From NCBI GenBank assembly GCA_025352145.1, contig JANXTY010000018.1, positions 1 to 64,000 of the forward strand: a DNA stretch of 64,000 nucleotides, given 5' to 3'. Shown in pieces: positions 8,342 to 18,617 of this stretch. The stretch comes from Oxalobacteraceae bacterium (GTDB taxonomy: Bacteria; Pseudomonadota; Gammaproteobacteria; Burkholderiales; Burkholderiaceae_D). The notes under the pieces were generated by a model. That model was not told where the DNA came from. It searched no databases and saw only the letters and a list, made by a program, of their open reading frames with translations. Position numbers and translations under genes: made by a program. Numbering within the stretch: the stretch's first letter is position 1; each line of letters begins with the position of its first letter.

Positions 8342-9538
8342 CTACAACCTTGTGGCAAGCGCACATTGTCTGTAATGGCCTGCCGCCTCTTCTGCATGAC
8401 CTAACGCCTCATGGAATTGAGCCAGTTTAAGATGCGATTCCTGTAATGTGCGCGGCGAAACAGCATCCGACAACGCCTGCTCCAAATAACGCTGGGCCTT
8501 ACCCCAGAGTTTTTGTCGGAGGCATAAAGAGCCTAAAGTCAGCATTAGCTCAGCATCGGTTGGTCGCTCTATCAGCCATGCCTCACAATTCTCAATTTGT
8601 GCCAGCAAGACAGGGGATCCCTCCGCAGCCGCCGATTCACGGTACGCACGCACCAATCGATCATCCCAGTCTGCCGCCAACGCGCTTTCTACCACTGAGC
8701 GCGCTTCGTCATGTAATCCTCTGGCATTAAATGCGTTAGCAGCACGAGAAGCAACGAATGGTGTCTGTCTATGGGCTTCAGGAATACTCGCCCAGACCTG
8801 TCGAATCGATTCAACATCGTGCGATCTACTCGTTAACAAGTCCTCATAAGCGAGTTCACGCAAGCGGTGGGACAACGCTGGATGGAGTGCGTGATTTTTA
8901 TCGAGAGACCTCACTAAACGTAACACTTCTGGCCAGTTCCTTGCCTGTTGGTGCGCTTTTAAGGCCCACTGCATGGCATGAATATGCCGCATGCCGCTCA
9001 AACTTAACTCTCTCACTGCATCCAGTGCAGCTTCATGTTGATGATCGTCAACAAACAATTCCGTCATCGTCATTAAACGCGCTGTTTTCAACGCTTTATC
9101 ATCTTTGATCCGTGTCAACCAAGCGTCCCGACGTGTCAGTTGACGCATGCGATGGGCGGCACGCGCACCAATTAAGGCCGCCACGCCGACATTATCAGGT
9201 AATTCAGTTGCCCTTGACGCAGCCTTTTCAGCATGCCCGAAGCGCCCCTCAAATAACGCTTTAAGCGCCTCACGTAATGCTTTATTTCCTTCCCGGATAC
9301 GCTTTTCCTGACGGTAAGCAGCGACTAACCGAGGCATATTTTGAGCTGCTCGGATCGCACGCAAAAGCATGTCAATCAAGGTAAACAACAAAATCAATAA
9401 CAACAGAAAAAAATTTAGTGACAGATCCACCCGATACGGCGGGTAGAAAAAAACTACATTGCCGGGGTTATAAGTTAACACTACCGCCACACCAATGGCA
9501 ACCGCAAACAAGGCAATTAGCCAAAGGAATAATCGCAT
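8342..9538 (-). CDS. hemY: HemY-like inner-membrane TPR protein
   Basis: A 398-residue protein of the proteobacterial HemY family (not the protoporphyrinogen oxidase of Gram-positives). Two membrane segments lie at about residues 3-22 and 40-62, followed by LLRAIRAAQNMPRLVAAYRQEKR and a long helical TPR-like body (for example the run EALKALFEGRFGHAEKAAS). It follows hemX after four bases. The family is tied to haem synthesis by gene order and a role in coproporphyrinogen or protoporphyrin steps has been suggested; the exact function is not settled. Confidence 0.88.
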   Translation of the reverse strand: MRLFLWLIALFAVAIGVAVVLTYNPGNVVFFYPPYRVDLSLNFFLLLLILLFTLIDMLLRAIRAAQNMPRLVAAYRQEKRIREGNKALREALKALFEGRFGHAEKAASRATELPDNVGVAALIGARAAHRMRQLTRRDAWLTRIKDDKALKTARLMTMTELFVDDHQHEAALDAVRELSLSGMRHIHAMQWALKAHQQARNWPEVLRLVRSLDKNHALHPALSHRLRELAYEDLLTSRSHDVESIRQVWASIPEAHRQTPFVASRAANAFNARGLHDEARSVVESALAADWDDRLVRAYRESAAAEGSPVLLAQIENCEAWLIERPTDAELMLTLGSLCLRQKLWGKAQRYLEQALSDAVSPRTLQESHLKLAQFHEALGHAEEAAGHYRQCALATRL

Positions 9539-9542
9539 GGTA

Positions 9543-10697
9543 TCAAGGCTTCACTTTGTAGGTACGAACTGCGTTCAAACTCTCTGCCAAGGTTGGCATT
9601 TCGATGGACAAATTGCTTCCCTGAACTTGCTTTAAGAACGCTTGCGCTGTTTGGGTTTGCTTGGCACGGGTATCGAAGTACTTGGTTATGGCCTCCTGTC
9701 CAGCGATCATATCGCTCCGAAATGCCATTTCATTCCGCGACAATAGAGCAAACCGCGCATTCAATAAGCGGAGCTTTACATTCTCGCGCGCGAAATAAGC
9801 TTGGGTCGGAGATACTAACAAAGCGTCAGGAGTATTGACACTGCGTACCTGGATAAGTTGTCTAATTTCGCTCGACATCTCACTACTCCAACTCTGCCAT
9901 TTATCCTCCAACCTAGTCCACCAAGAAGGTATTCCAGCATCAGGTCTACCCCCATTTTTACTAACGGTGTGAAGCAATATCCTCATGGGCTTCTTGGGTT
10001 GGGTTGCGGGCAACGCTGGCTTTTCATCCGACAATAGGGGTAAGGTGTCGATTTGACTGATCACGCTATCGAGTCGCAACGCGATTCCAGTTAAGTCCAG
10101 ACTGGGCAAAGATTTGAGCCTGTCTACATCTTTGGCAATAGCCCGCCGAATATTAATGAATTGGGGCTTATCAGAACGAGACAAACTACGGTCAGCATTT
10201 TGCAACGCAATCAAAGCACCTTGCACATTGCCTGCAAGCTGCAACTGCTGACTTGCGGTGGACAAAACCTGTTCGATTTCAGCAAGCGCCCAATCATCAC
10301 GATTCTTCGATAAATCCTGATACAGCTGCTCAAGCGCCAATTGTTGATTCTGGGATTCGGCCTGCTTATTTTCCAGTACGCTGACTTTGGCCTGCAACTC
10401 TTTGACGCTGTCTTGTGCAGTTTTTGCGAAAAATTTGGCTTCTGCCATCGTGAGGTCGCCGCTTTGTAGACGGTGAGCGATCTCCTCACGAAGGTTTTTG
10501 ATATTCGATTGAAAGTACCACCACTCACCAGCCAACAGTAAGCCAAGTACAACAACAGTGAATGGCAGCGGTTTTCTCAATCGCATCAGCCATGATTTTT
10601 TTTTGCTCGAAGAGGTCATGTCGGCGCTCTGTGGGCTGACATTGGTATTAACCCCAGAGGGGGCTCCGGGCGAGGGGGAAGTTGGCAGTTCGTTCAT
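9543..10697 (-). CDS. hemX: HemX-like membrane protein of the haem operon
   Basis: A 384-residue HemX-family protein: a Pro/Ser-rich cytoplasmic tail (1-38), one membrane helix (about 45-65: PFTVVVLGLLLAGEWWYF), then a long coiled coil (KELQAKVSVLENKQAESQNQ) and a periplasmic helical domain. Databases often label it uroporphyrinogen-III C-methyltransferase, but no SAM-methyltransferase motifs are visible and the label is probably a carry-over. Its ATG overlaps the hemD stop as ATGA. The role inferred is scaffold or regulator of tetrapyrrole enzymes. Confidence 0.88.
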   Translation of the reverse strand: MNELPTSPSPGAPSGVNTNVSPQSADMTSSSKKKSWLMRLRKPLPFTVVVLGLLLAGEWWYFQSNIKNLREEIAHRLQSGDLTMAEAKFFAKTAQDSVKELQAKVSVLENKQAESQNQQLALEQLYQDLSKNRDDWALAEIEQVLSTASQQLQLAGNVQGALIALQNADRSLSRSDKPQFINIRRAIAKDVDRLKSLPSLDLTGIALRLDSVISQIDTLPLLSDEKPALPATQPKKPMRILLHTVSKNGGRPDAGIPSWWTRLEDKWQSWSSEMSSEIRQLIQVRSVNTPDALLVSPTQAYFARENVKLRLLNARFALLSRNEMAFRSDMIAGQEAITKYFDTRAKQTQTAQAFLKQVQGSNLSIEMPTLAESLNAVRTYKVKP

Positions 10698-11473
10698 GAC
10701 GGCAATTGTAACGCGGCAAGCAATCGTTCGTCGCCTGATCCGGTAAGGGTAATTTTCTGAAAACCTAGCATTTTTGCAGTTTCCGCGATACGGGCATGCG
10801 GCACAATAACATGTTGCTGTTGCATTTTTGCGACTCCATGCACATTATCAATCTGCGTCACCATCGACATCAAAATCCCCAAAGCTTCTGAACTAGTCAC
10901 AATCCAGTCGCTTCGCCTATCCAACAAACCATGTAGTTTTGCATACAGGATATGATCTAGCACAGGTGCAACCCGACGATATCCGGCTACTTGGATCACT
11001 TGCACGCCAGCAGACTGCAAGGCGTCCGCCAAAAATTCACGTCCAGTTTCGCCACGGATAATCAACACACGTTTTCCGCACAAAATATTCAGGTCCAAAA
11101 TCTCAAGTAATGTCTCGGAATCGGTGCGCTCAGGATCGGAGGGAATAAAAATTGTGGCGTTAGATTCGTTGATGCCATGTGCAGCCAGCGCAACACGACT
11201 GCCCTCACCCATGATTGCAATCGCAACCTGTATCGGCCAAGTACTCAATTGGGCAAAGCAAGCATCAATCGCATTGGCACTGACGAAAACGACCATCTCG
11301 TAGGCCGACAAATCGCGTAGAGCATCATGGAAAGAAGTCTGGTCGGCCAGGGGATAAATTTCCAGCAGAGGCAACACAACGACGTCCCTGCTAAGAGCAG
11401 CAACGCGTTCGGCTAGCAACTTAGCCTGCGCCAAAGGACGTGTGATGACAACGCTGTTAGCTATGTTGGACAT
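10694..11473 (-). CDS. hemD: uroporphyrinogen-III synthase
   Basis: Closes and inverts ring D of hydroxymethylbilane to make uroporphyrinogen III. About 259 residues in two Rossmann-like halves; [21 protein letters not shown] at the N-terminus, [29 protein letters not shown] and [12 protein letters not shown] are family landmarks. The ORF is open upstream to 11518, overlapping hemC; the ATG at 11473 (or 11479, with GGA just upstream) fits the family N-terminus. Overlaps hemC upstream and hemX downstream, so the three are translationally coupled. Confidence 0.92.
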   Translation of the reverse strand: MSNIANSVVITRPLAQAKLLAERVAALSRDVVVLPLLEIYPLADQTSFHDALRDLSAYEMVVFVSANAIDACFAQLSTWPIQVAIAIMGEGSRVALAAHGINESNATIFIPSDPERTDSETLLEILDLNILCGKRVLIIRGETGREFLADALQSAGVQVIQVAGYRRVAPVLDHILYAKLHGLLDRRSDWIVTSSEALGILMSMVTQIDNVHGVAKMQQQHVIVPHARIAETAKMLGFQKITLTGSGDERLLAALQLPS

Positions 11474-12419
11474 TCGCATTCGATTCCGCAACACATGCCG
11501 CCAAAATACCATTGGCATCTTGCGCGCTTAAAGCGCTAGCGACCTGACTACCCAAGGCCGCAGGCATATCAGCAGGACCACGCGCCTCTGCCGTCACCAT
11601 ACGTTTTCCATCCGGTGTCGCGACCATTGCACGTAAATGCATCACGCCGTCTTCCACTATCGCAAATGCGGCAAGAGGAATTTGGCAACTACCACCAAAT
11701 GCCCTCGACACGGATCGTTCTGCCGTCACAGCTTGAGCGCTCGCAAGATGATTTAAGGGCGCCAATAGCTGGCTCAGGTCTGCGCGATTCGAAAGTATTT
11801 CAATCGCCATAGCACCTTGCCCGGCAGCAGGAAGACTTTGCCCGGGCGGCATCAAACTGCGAATTCGGTCTGGCAAACCGAGGCGCTTCAGTCCCGCTGC
11901 GGCCAAGATAATGGCTGCATATTCGCCGCGATCAAGCTTGCCAAGTCGTGTATCCAAGTTACCGCGCAACGGTCGAATGAGCAATTGCGGAAAACGCGCC
12001 GAAATCAGGGACTGACGACGCAGGCTACTGGTACCAACTACAGCTCCCCCAGGCAGGGCATCAAGTGATTCATAATCATTCGAAACAAATGCATCGCGTG
12101 GATCTTCGCGTTCAAGCACCGCTGCCAAAGCAAAACCATCGGGCAATTCCATGGGAACATCTTTCAGGGAATGCACCGCCAGGTCAGCATATCCCTCTGC
12201 CATCGCCATTTCCAATTCCTTGATAAACAATCCTTTACCACCGACTTTTGACAGCGTCCGATCTAGAATTTGGTCGCCACGTGTCGTCATCCCAAGAATT
12301 TTTATGTTGCACTGCGGATATAATAAAGAAAGTTGTGCGCGAACATGCTCAGCTTGCCACATGGCGAGACGACTTTCGCGTGAAGCAATGACTAGCTTTG
12401 AGGGAGGAGATACTTTCAA
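11457..12419 (-). CDS. hemC: porphobilinogen deaminase (hydroxymethylbilane synthase)
   Basis: Joins four porphobilinogens into hydroxymethylbilane. Landmarks: [19 protein letters not shown] at the N-terminus, [39 protein letters not shown], and [18 protein letters not shown], whose Cys holds the dipyrromethane cofactor. The start is uncertain: no ATG is present. A TTG at 12419 gives the family-like N-terminus ([15 protein letters not shown]), while a GTG at 12497 would add 26 residues of no clear kind. It is the first gene of hemCDXY and diverges from ppc. Confidence 0.93.
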   Translation of the reverse strand: MKVSPPSKLVIASRESRLAMWQAEHVRAQLSLLYPQCNIKILGMTTRGDQILDRTLSKVGGKGLFIKELEMAMAEGYADLAVHSLKDVPMELPDGFALAAVLEREDPRDAFVSNDYESLDALPGGAVVGTSSLRRQSLISARFPQLLIRPLRGNLDTRLGKLDRGEYAAIILAAAGLKRLGLPDRIRSLMPPGQSLPAAGQGAMAIEILSNRADLSQLLAPLNHLASAQAVTAERSVSRAFGGSCQIPLAAFAIVEDGVMHLRAMVATPDGKRMVTAEARGPADMPAALGSQVASALSAQDANGILAACVAESNANVQHS

Positions 12420-12551
12420 AATGAATTCTTTCGCAATCGATAATTCGGACCGCAAATATGTTGCGAGGATCAAGTGGTAAATTTTATCATGTAGCACCAG
12501 ATCGTCACCCCCAGCCTTCTTTCATTCCAAAAATTACGGTAATCGTCCATC

Positions 12552-15404
12552 ATGGCCAACCAACCTCGCAAAGCACACTCTGTTACCATCGATAAAGACG
12601 CCCCCCTAAAAGAGGATATCCGTTTACTAGGGCGCCTATTGGGCGATGTCCTACGTGACAGAGAGGGCGACGATGTCTTCAAGATTGTTGAAACTATTCG
12701 CCAGACTGCGGTACGTTTTCACCGTGAATCGGATGCCAAAGCGGGGACTGAACTAAACACAATGTTAAAAAAACTGAGCCGAGATCAGACTATTTCGGTT
12801 GTACGCGCATTTTCATATTTTTCCCACCTCGCCAATATCGCAGAAGACCAACATCACATCCGTCGCCGTCGAGCGCATTTAATGGCTGGTTCTACACCCC
12901 AGCAAGGAAGCGTCGCATTTGCCCTGTCCAAATTAGGGAATGCAGGCGTGAGCAAGGCGACCGTTAAATCATTCTTCAAAGAGGCCTTAATTTCACCTGT
13001 CTTGACCGCACATCCTACTGAAGTGCAGCGCAAGAGTATTCTCGATGCTGAGCGCGACATCGCCCACCTGCTGGCGGAGCGCGACTCGCCGCTAACGCCT
13101 AAAGAGCGAATTCAAAATACCGAATTGCTGCAAGCCCGCATCGCCACGCTGTGGCAAACTCGGATGCTACGTTACACCAAACTGACAGTCGCCGATGAAA
13201 TCGACAATGCATTATCGTATTACCGCATCACTTTTTTACGTGAATTACCTGGCCTCTACGACGATATAGAAACAGATATCGCTGTGCAATATCCATCCAA
13301 ATCAGTACCTTCAAAAACACACAATGCCCTCTCCTTATTCGTGCAAATGGGTAGTTGGATCGGTGGGGATCGTGATGGCAATCCGAATGTGAATGCCAGT
13401 ACGATGCAACATGCTTTAAAGCGACAATCAAGCACCATTCTGGATTTCTACCTGGAAGAACTACATGCACTCGGCGCCGAATTATCGATTTCGAGTTTAA
13501 TGGTTGGCACCACGCCAGAATTGCTGGTGCTAGCGGACGCCGCATTGGACCTTTCAGCCAATCGCACCGATGAACCCTACCGTCGGGCGTTGGTGGGCAT
13601 ATACGCACGCCTAGCGGCAACCACACGTGTGCTAGGAACCAGCAATACTCTGCGCAAAGAAGTTACGAACGCAACGCCGTACGCTTCTGCTGCCAAATTT
13701 TGCGAAGATTTGCAAGTTTTGGTCGATTCACTCAAAGCGCACCACGGTACGGTCCTAGTCAAACCACGTTTGGCCACACTCAAGCGCGCTGCGGAAATCT
13801 TTGGATTCCATCTCGCCACGCTCGACATGCGCCAAAGCTCGGATGTGCACGAAAGAGTGCTAACCGAACTATTCTCTTGCGCCCGGATCGAGGGTAATTA
13901 TGCCGGCCTGACCGAACAACAAAAAGTCACGCTGTTACTTGGCGAATTAAGTCAGCCGCGCCAGTTATATTCGCCTTATCTTGATTATTCCGACGAGACC
14001 AATTCGGAGTTAACCATCTTGCGCACCGCAAAAGAAATTCGGCAACGTTTTGGTTCAGCGGCCATACGCAATTACATTATTTCTCACACTGAAGAAGTCT
14101 CAGATTTGCTAGAAGTATTGCTCCTGCAAAAAGAGACGGGTTTATTACGCGCTAATTGGCATGCAACTTCCGACCAACTCCATGCCGAACTCGATTTAAT
14201 GGTCATCCCTTTATTCGAGACCATCCCCGATCTGCAACGCGCCTCCGACATTATGGAGCGCATCATGGCAATCCCTCAGTTCAGGCACCTAATTGCTAAG
14301 CAAGGCGATTTACAAGAAGTGATGCTGGGATATTCCGACTCTAACAAAGATGGCGGCTTCCTTACATCCAACTGGGAGTTATACAAAGCAGAAACCCATT
14401 TGGTCAAAATATTCGATCGTGCAGGCGTTAAATTGCGTCTGTTTCATGGCCGAGGCGGTACTGTGGGCCGTGGTGGTGGACCAAGTTACGAAGCGATTTT
14501 AGCGCAACCAACTGGCACCGTTAATGGCCAAATTCGTCTGACAGAACAAGGCGAAATTATCGCCTCAAAATTCTCCAATGCGGAGATTGGCCGTCGCAAT
14601 CTAGAGCTATTGGTGGCAGCCACACTAGAGGCGAGCCTAATGCCGCATCCTACCGAAACCCAGCACACAAAAAAACTGGCCGAGTTTGAAAAAATCATGG
14701 CCGAGCTATCCGATATTGCCTATAAAGGCTATCGCAATCTGGTGTACGAAACAGCGGGATTCACCGATTATTTTTTCTCTGCCACCCCTATCGCCGAGAT
14801 CGCCGAACTCAACATCGGATCACGTCCGGCATCCCGTAAATCTACGCGCCGCATCGAAGATTTACGTGCTATTCCATGGGGATTCTCGTGGGGCCAATGT
14901 CGATTACTACTGCCTGGTTGGTACGGTTTCGGCACCGCAGTGTCGAGCTGGCTGGAAGACAGCGATCCCAAAGTAAAAACCAAGAAACTCGCTACCTTGC
15001 GAACCATGTATAAAGAATGGCCGTTCTTTGCCACCCTGCTTTCGAACATGGACATGGTACTGGCAAAAACCGACTTAGCCGTCGCCTCGCGCTATGCTGA
15101 ACTCGTCGCGGACAAAGAACTGCGCAATAGCATTTTCAAACGTATCGCAGACGAGCACGAACGCACCTCGGTCAACATGCAAGCAATCACAGGGGCTAAG
15201 GAACGACTCGCCAGTAATCCATTATTGGCACGCTCAATCAAGAATCGTTTTGCTTACCTCGATCCGCTTAACCACTTGCAAGTAGAACTCATCAGACGGC
15301 ATCGTGCAGTTGCAAATGACAAAAGTAAAGTGGATGAACGCGTGCATCGCGGAATTCATCTATCGATTAATGGAATTGCAGCCGGGTTGCGCAATACAGG
15401 ATGA
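12552..15404 (+). CDS. ppc: phosphoenolpyruvate carboxylase
   Basis: Makes oxaloacetate from PEP and bicarbonate to refill the TCA cycle. At 950 residues it is complete. Active-site regions: LTAHPTEVQRKS (around 150-160, catalytic His), MLGYSDSNKDGG (around 595), FHGRGGTVGRGGGP (around 635) and the invariant C-terminus GIAAGLRNTG. It is divergent from hemC, a gene order found throughout the Burkholderiales. The ribosome site before the ATG is poor; no earlier start is available in frame close by. Confidence 0.97.
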   Translation: MANQPRKAHSVTIDKDAPLKEDIRLLGRLLGDVLRDREGDDVFKIVETIRQTAVRFHRESDAKAGTELNTMLKKLSRDQTISVVRAFSYFSHLANIAEDQHHIRRRRAHLMAGSTPQQGSVAFALSKLGNAGVSKATVKSFFKEALISPVLTAHPTEVQRKSILDAERDIAHLLAERDSPLTPKERIQNTELLQARIATLWQTRMLRYTKLTVADEIDNALSYYRITFLRELPGLYDDIETDIAVQYPSKSVPSKTHNALSLFVQMGSWIGGDRDGNPNVNASTMQHALKRQSSTILDFYLEELHALGAELSISSLMVGTTPELLVLADAALDLSANRTDEPYRRALVGIYARLAATTRVLGTSNTLRKEVTNATPYASAAKFCEDLQVLVDSLKAHHGTVLVKPRLATLKRAAEIFGFHLATLDMRQSSDVHERVLTELFSCARIEGNYAGLTEQQKVTLLLGELSQPRQLYSPYLDYSDETNSELTILRTAKEIRQRFGSAAIRNYIISHTEEVSDLLEVLLLQKETGLLRANWHATSDQLHAELDLMVIPLFETIPDLQRASDIMERIMAIPQFRHLIAKQGDLQEVMLGYSDSNKDGGFLTSNWELYKAETHLVKIFDRAGVKLRLFHGRGGTVGRGGGPSYEAILAQPTGTVNGQIRLTEQGEIIASKFSNAEIGRRNLELLVAATLEASLMPHPTETQHTKKLAEFEKIMAELSDIAYKGYRNLVYETAGFTDYFFSATPIAEIAELNIGSRPASRKSTRRIEDLRAIPWGFSWGQCRLLLPGWYGFGTAVSSWLEDSDPKVKTKKLATLRTMYKEWPFFATLLSNMDMVLAKTDLAVASRYAELVADKELRNSIFKRIADEHERTSVNMQAITGAKERLASNPLLARSIKNRFAYLDPLNHLQVELIRRHRAVANDKSKVDERVHRGIHLSINGIAAGLRNTG

Positions 15405-15705
15405 TCGAATTGGACCCGTACTATTGCATTATTTGTAAGTCGCGCCAATTACGCGCCGATCCATTTTTCTCGCCGCAGTAACGACATGAGGCACAATCCA
15501 TGCCAGATTATGCTGCTTGGATTTCCCTCTCGTGACTCCACCATCATGCATCAGGTAAGACGCTTTTACGGCTTAATACCCTCAATAAATTATCTATAAA
15601 ACAGTACTGCAATTGTAATTCCGCTTGACTCTGGGAAAGCGGGTTACGTACACTGACCTATTATTCATGTACCGTTTATTGCTTTTTATGCAGTGTTAGA
15701 AAGTT
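15405..15705. other. intergenic region ppc-mltD
   Basis: These 301 bases hold no supported gene. The right-hand part carries the candidate promoter for mltD (15625-15654). No clear terminator for ppc was seen. Confidence 0.45.
15625..15654 (+). promoter_or_regulatory. candidate sigma-70 promoter of mltD
   Basis: TTGACT (15625-15630), 18-base spacer, TACACT (15649-15654). Transcription would begin near 15661, about 45 bases before the mltD ATG. Confidence 0.5.
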
Positions 15706-17223
15706 ATGCGCCCGATAAAATTTACCCCCTTACTATTTGCGACGCTCGTCTTGATTGGCGCCCCGCTTCTCTCGCACGCAAGCGATATCGCGCTCCCTAC
15801 ATTTCGTCAAGATATAAAACTTACGTCAATCAACCCGACCGAACCGCGCTCAAACGCAATGGCCGACACCGTATTTGACTTGACTGAAGCAACGCCCGAA
15901 ATATTAGGTATTGAAGAGGTCGATGTATGGGCCCGTCTGCGTAAAGGTTTTGCCATTCCAGACTTAGACAATCCCTTGGTCACAACGCAGTTAAATTGGT
16001 ACAGCGCCCGTCCCGACTACATCTTGCGTACTACCACCCGTGCATCACGCTACCTTTTTCATGTGGTTCAAGAACTTGAAGTGCGCGGCATGCCAACCGA
16101 ATTAGCATTGTTGCCGTTCATTGAGTCCGCATTTAACCCCCAAGCGTTATCAACCGCTAAAGCAGCAGGCATGTGGCAGTTCATTCCATCGACTGGCCGC
16201 GATTTCAATCTGAAGCAGACAATGTTTAAAGACGAGCGTTGCAGCGTTCTGGCCTCTACCAATGCCGCATTAGATTATTTACAGAAACTCCATGGCATGT
16301 TTGGTGATTGGCAATTGGCACTGGCAGCCTACAATTGGGGTGAAGGCTCTGTTCAACGCGCCATCAAAAAGAATGAGGCAGCGGGGCGACCGATTGATTT
16401 CAATAGCCTTTCTGCCTTAATGCCAGCAGAAACACGCAATTACGTCCCCAAATTACAAGCCGTCAAAAATATTATTGCCAATCCCCAGCAATACGGGATC
16501 TCACTTCAAAAAGTGGAAAATCAGCCGTATTTCGTGACAATCGGCAAAACTCGCGATATTGACGTTAAAGTTGCGGCTCAGTTGGCTGAGTTATCCATCG
16601 ATGAATTCAAAGCATTGAACCCGCAGTTCAATCGCCCTGTCATCACAGGCAGCAGTAAAACCCAAATCTTGCTACCACAGGAAAATGCCGAAATATTCAA
16701 AACCAATTTAGAGCAATGGAAAGGCCCTCTCTCATCCTGGACTACGCATAAGGTCATTAAACGCGAACGCATAGAAAATATTTCCAAACTTTTTCACACA
16801 TCGCCCGAAATGATTAGGGAGGTCAACCACATCCCACCAAAAATGTTGATAAAAGCAGGCTCCACGTTATTAGTGCCGAAATCAGCCAGTTCACAGGACA
16901 AAGACATTGCGCCGGAAATCTACGATAACGCCTTGATGAGCGTAGAGCGTGATAGCCCGGCAACTAAACGTATCGCTGTCAGAGTAGGAAAACGGGATAA
17001 TTTGGCTACCGTCGCAAAACGTTATCAGGTCAGCGTGGGGCAACTAAAAATGTGGAACAAACTCAAAGAGGAAAAAATCGTGGCTGGTCAAAGCTTGCAT
17101 ATACAAGTGCCCATACGTATTGCCACGATCAAGAAACATGGCAAACTGACTGCGCGCTCTCACCCCCATAAAGGACACGCGGGAAAAACCATCGTCGCTC
17201 AAACACGCAGACACATAGGCTAA
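15706..17223 (+). CDS. mltD: membrane-bound lytic murein transglycosylase D with LysM domains
   Basis: A periplasmic peptidoglycan-cleaving enzyme of 505 residues. Signal peptide at 1-25 (ending LLSHAS; no lipobox Cys is obvious). The SLT domain has the catalytic Glu at about 140 in LPFIESAFNP, followed by AKAAGMWQFIPSTGRDF and LALAAYNWGEGSVQRA. Two LysM-like modules follow at about 345-395 and 425-475 (the second VGKRDNLATVAKRYQVSVGQL). It acts in wall turnover. No partner genes lie next to it. Confidence 0.93.
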   Translation: MRPIKFTPLLFATLVLIGAPLLSHASDIALPTFRQDIKLTSINPTEPRSNAMADTVFDLTEATPEILGIEEVDVWARLRKGFAIPDLDNPLVTTQLNWYSARPDYILRTTTRASRYLFHVVQELEVRGMPTELALLPFIESAFNPQALSTAKAAGMWQFIPSTGRDFNLKQTMFKDERCSVLASTNAALDYLQKLHGMFGDWQLALAAYNWGEGSVQRAIKKNEAAGRPIDFNSLSALMPAETRNYVPKLQAVKNIIANPQQYGISLQKVENQPYFVTIGKTRDIDVKVAAQLAELSIDEFKALNPQFNRPVITGSSKTQILLPQENAEIFKTNLEQWKGPLSSWTTHKVIKRERIENISKLFHTSPEMIREVNHIPPKMLIKAGSTLLVPKSASSQDKDIAPEIYDNALMSVERDSPATKRIAVRVGKRDNLATVAKRYQVSVGQLKMWNKLKEEKIVAGQSLHIQVPIRIATIKKHGKLTARSHPHKGHAGKTIVAQTRRHIG

Positions 17224-17457
17224 ACGCCTCACAAATTTTTCGATGACACCTACTCTGAAGGTAGCTTCGACCTAATAAAAAAACGATTCGCTTACTGTCG
17301 GACACTCTTTACGCAGCATGGCCACAGATTATTCTCCGTCAAAAGTTGCTGCCAGCGCCGTGACATTCTACAATCTCGGGTGCGTTCGCAAAAAGAACAA
17401 CAATTACAATAAATAACCCTTATCGTACAAAATAAACGATAGTCTCTGGAGTTTTTC

Positions 17458-18246
17458 ATGGCGTTTTTGCAAGGTAAAAAAATTCTTATCACTGGATTGT
17501 TATCCAATCGGTCTATTGCCTACGGCATCGCAAAGGCATGCCACCGTGAAGGTGCTGAACTAGCATTCACCTACGTAGGGGACCGGTTTAAAGAGCGCAT
17601 TACGGATTTCGCAAAAGAATTCGATAGTGAACTCATTTTTGATTGCGATGTCGGCAGCGACGACCAAATCAATGCGCTTTTCGCAGATCTAGCCAAATCT
17701 TGGGAACATCTCGACGGCTTGGTACATGCGATCGGCTTTGCCCCGCGTGAAGCCATTGCTGGGGATTTCCTCGACGGACTTTCCCGCGAGGCTTATAAAA
17801 TCGCACACGACATTTCCGCCTACAGTTTTCCGGCGATGGCCAAAGCAGCCTTGCCGATGCTAAGGGCCAATTCATCTTTGCTAACGCTCAGCTACCTTGG
17901 GGCCCTACGCGCCATTCCTTACTACAACACCATGGGCCTCGCCAAGGCATCCCTGGAAGCAAGCGTGCGCTATCTAGCGGAGTCGCTTGGGAAAAAAGGC
18001 ATCCGCGCAAATGGTATTTCGGCAGGGCCGATTAAGACCCTCGCAGCAAGTGGGATCAAAGATTTTGGAACACTACTTGGCTTTGTTGCTGCCCACGCCC
18101 CACTGCGTCGCAATGTCACAATCGACGAGGTCGGTAACGCCGCAGCATTCTTGTTGTCCGATTTGGCATCTGGAATTACGGGTGAAATAACCTACGTCGA
18201 TGGCGGCTTCTCGCATGTGATGGGACTCAATGCCGAGTCTTATTAA
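17458..18246 (+). CDS. fabI: enoyl-[acyl-carrier-protein] reductase (NADH), FabI
   Basis: Performs the last reduction of each fatty-acid elongation cycle. SDR fold of 262 residues with the FabI-type nucleotide site [20 protein letters not shown], the [10 protein letters not shown] stretch, and the active-site pattern [21 protein letters not shown], where the two Tyr and the Lys match FabI of E. coli. Start supported by TGGAG about seven bases upstream. The leader contains a short inverted repeat (TATCGT/ACGATA) next to the ribosome site, possibly regulatory. Confidence 0.96.
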   Translation: MAFLQGKKILITGLLSNRSIAYGIAKACHREGAELAFTYVGDRFKERITDFAKEFDSELIFDCDVGSDDQINALFADLAKSWEHLDGLVHAIGFAPREAIAGDFLDGLSREAYKIAHDISAYSFPAMAKAALPMLRANSSLLTLSYLGALRAIPYYNTMGLAKASLEASVRYLAESLGKKGIRANGISAGPIKTLAASGIKDFGTLLGFVAAHAPLRRNVTIDEVGNAAAFLLSDLASGITGEITYVDGGFSHVMGLNAESY

Positions 18247-18617
18247 ATTGCATCTGCCGACGACTAAACACGGGTCATCATAAGCATCCTTTAACCAACA
18301 ATCTTAGGTGGAAACCCCCTGTTTCGACCGAAATGTTGAAGCAAGGCTGGACAAAGAAAATAAATCCTGTATAGTCCGATTTTTGCAGCGCAGCACGCCG
18401 CAAAAAAATAGATGTAATTTAGCAGCATCGCAAGCCTTCGCCGCCCTCATGGGTGCCGCTATCAAAGCCATTCCGCCCAGTGTGTCGAACCTGACACCGT
18501 CCCGGCGCAAAGCTTTTGTGCCGAAATTTCTTTCATTTGAGTCATTTCGTTTTGGTTGGCGTTGCTATTTAGCGCTCCGTGCATTTGTATGGGCGCGGAT
18601 TTATACGAAAGAAAATA
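18247..18617 (+). promoter_or_regulatory. long leader and promoter of the rhlE-like helicase gene
   Basis: No protein gene is supported in these 371 bases. A good sigma-70 promoter is visible: TGGACA (18348-18353), 16-base spacer, TATAGT (18370-18375). Transcription from about 18382 would leave a leader of roughly 235 nucleotides. It contains a hairpin (TTTTTGC near 18378 pairing with GCAAAAA near 18405) and a second stem around 18503-18523 (CGGCGCAAA against TTTGTGCCG). DEAD-box genes of this group are often cold-controlled through such leaders; that link is inferred. Confidence 0.55.

Noticed and set aside
9543-10697. Naming HemX a uroporphyrinogen-III methyltransferase.
   Set aside because: The protein has one membrane helix and a coiled coil and lacks the SAM-binding motifs of CobA/CysG; the label is a historical carry-over.
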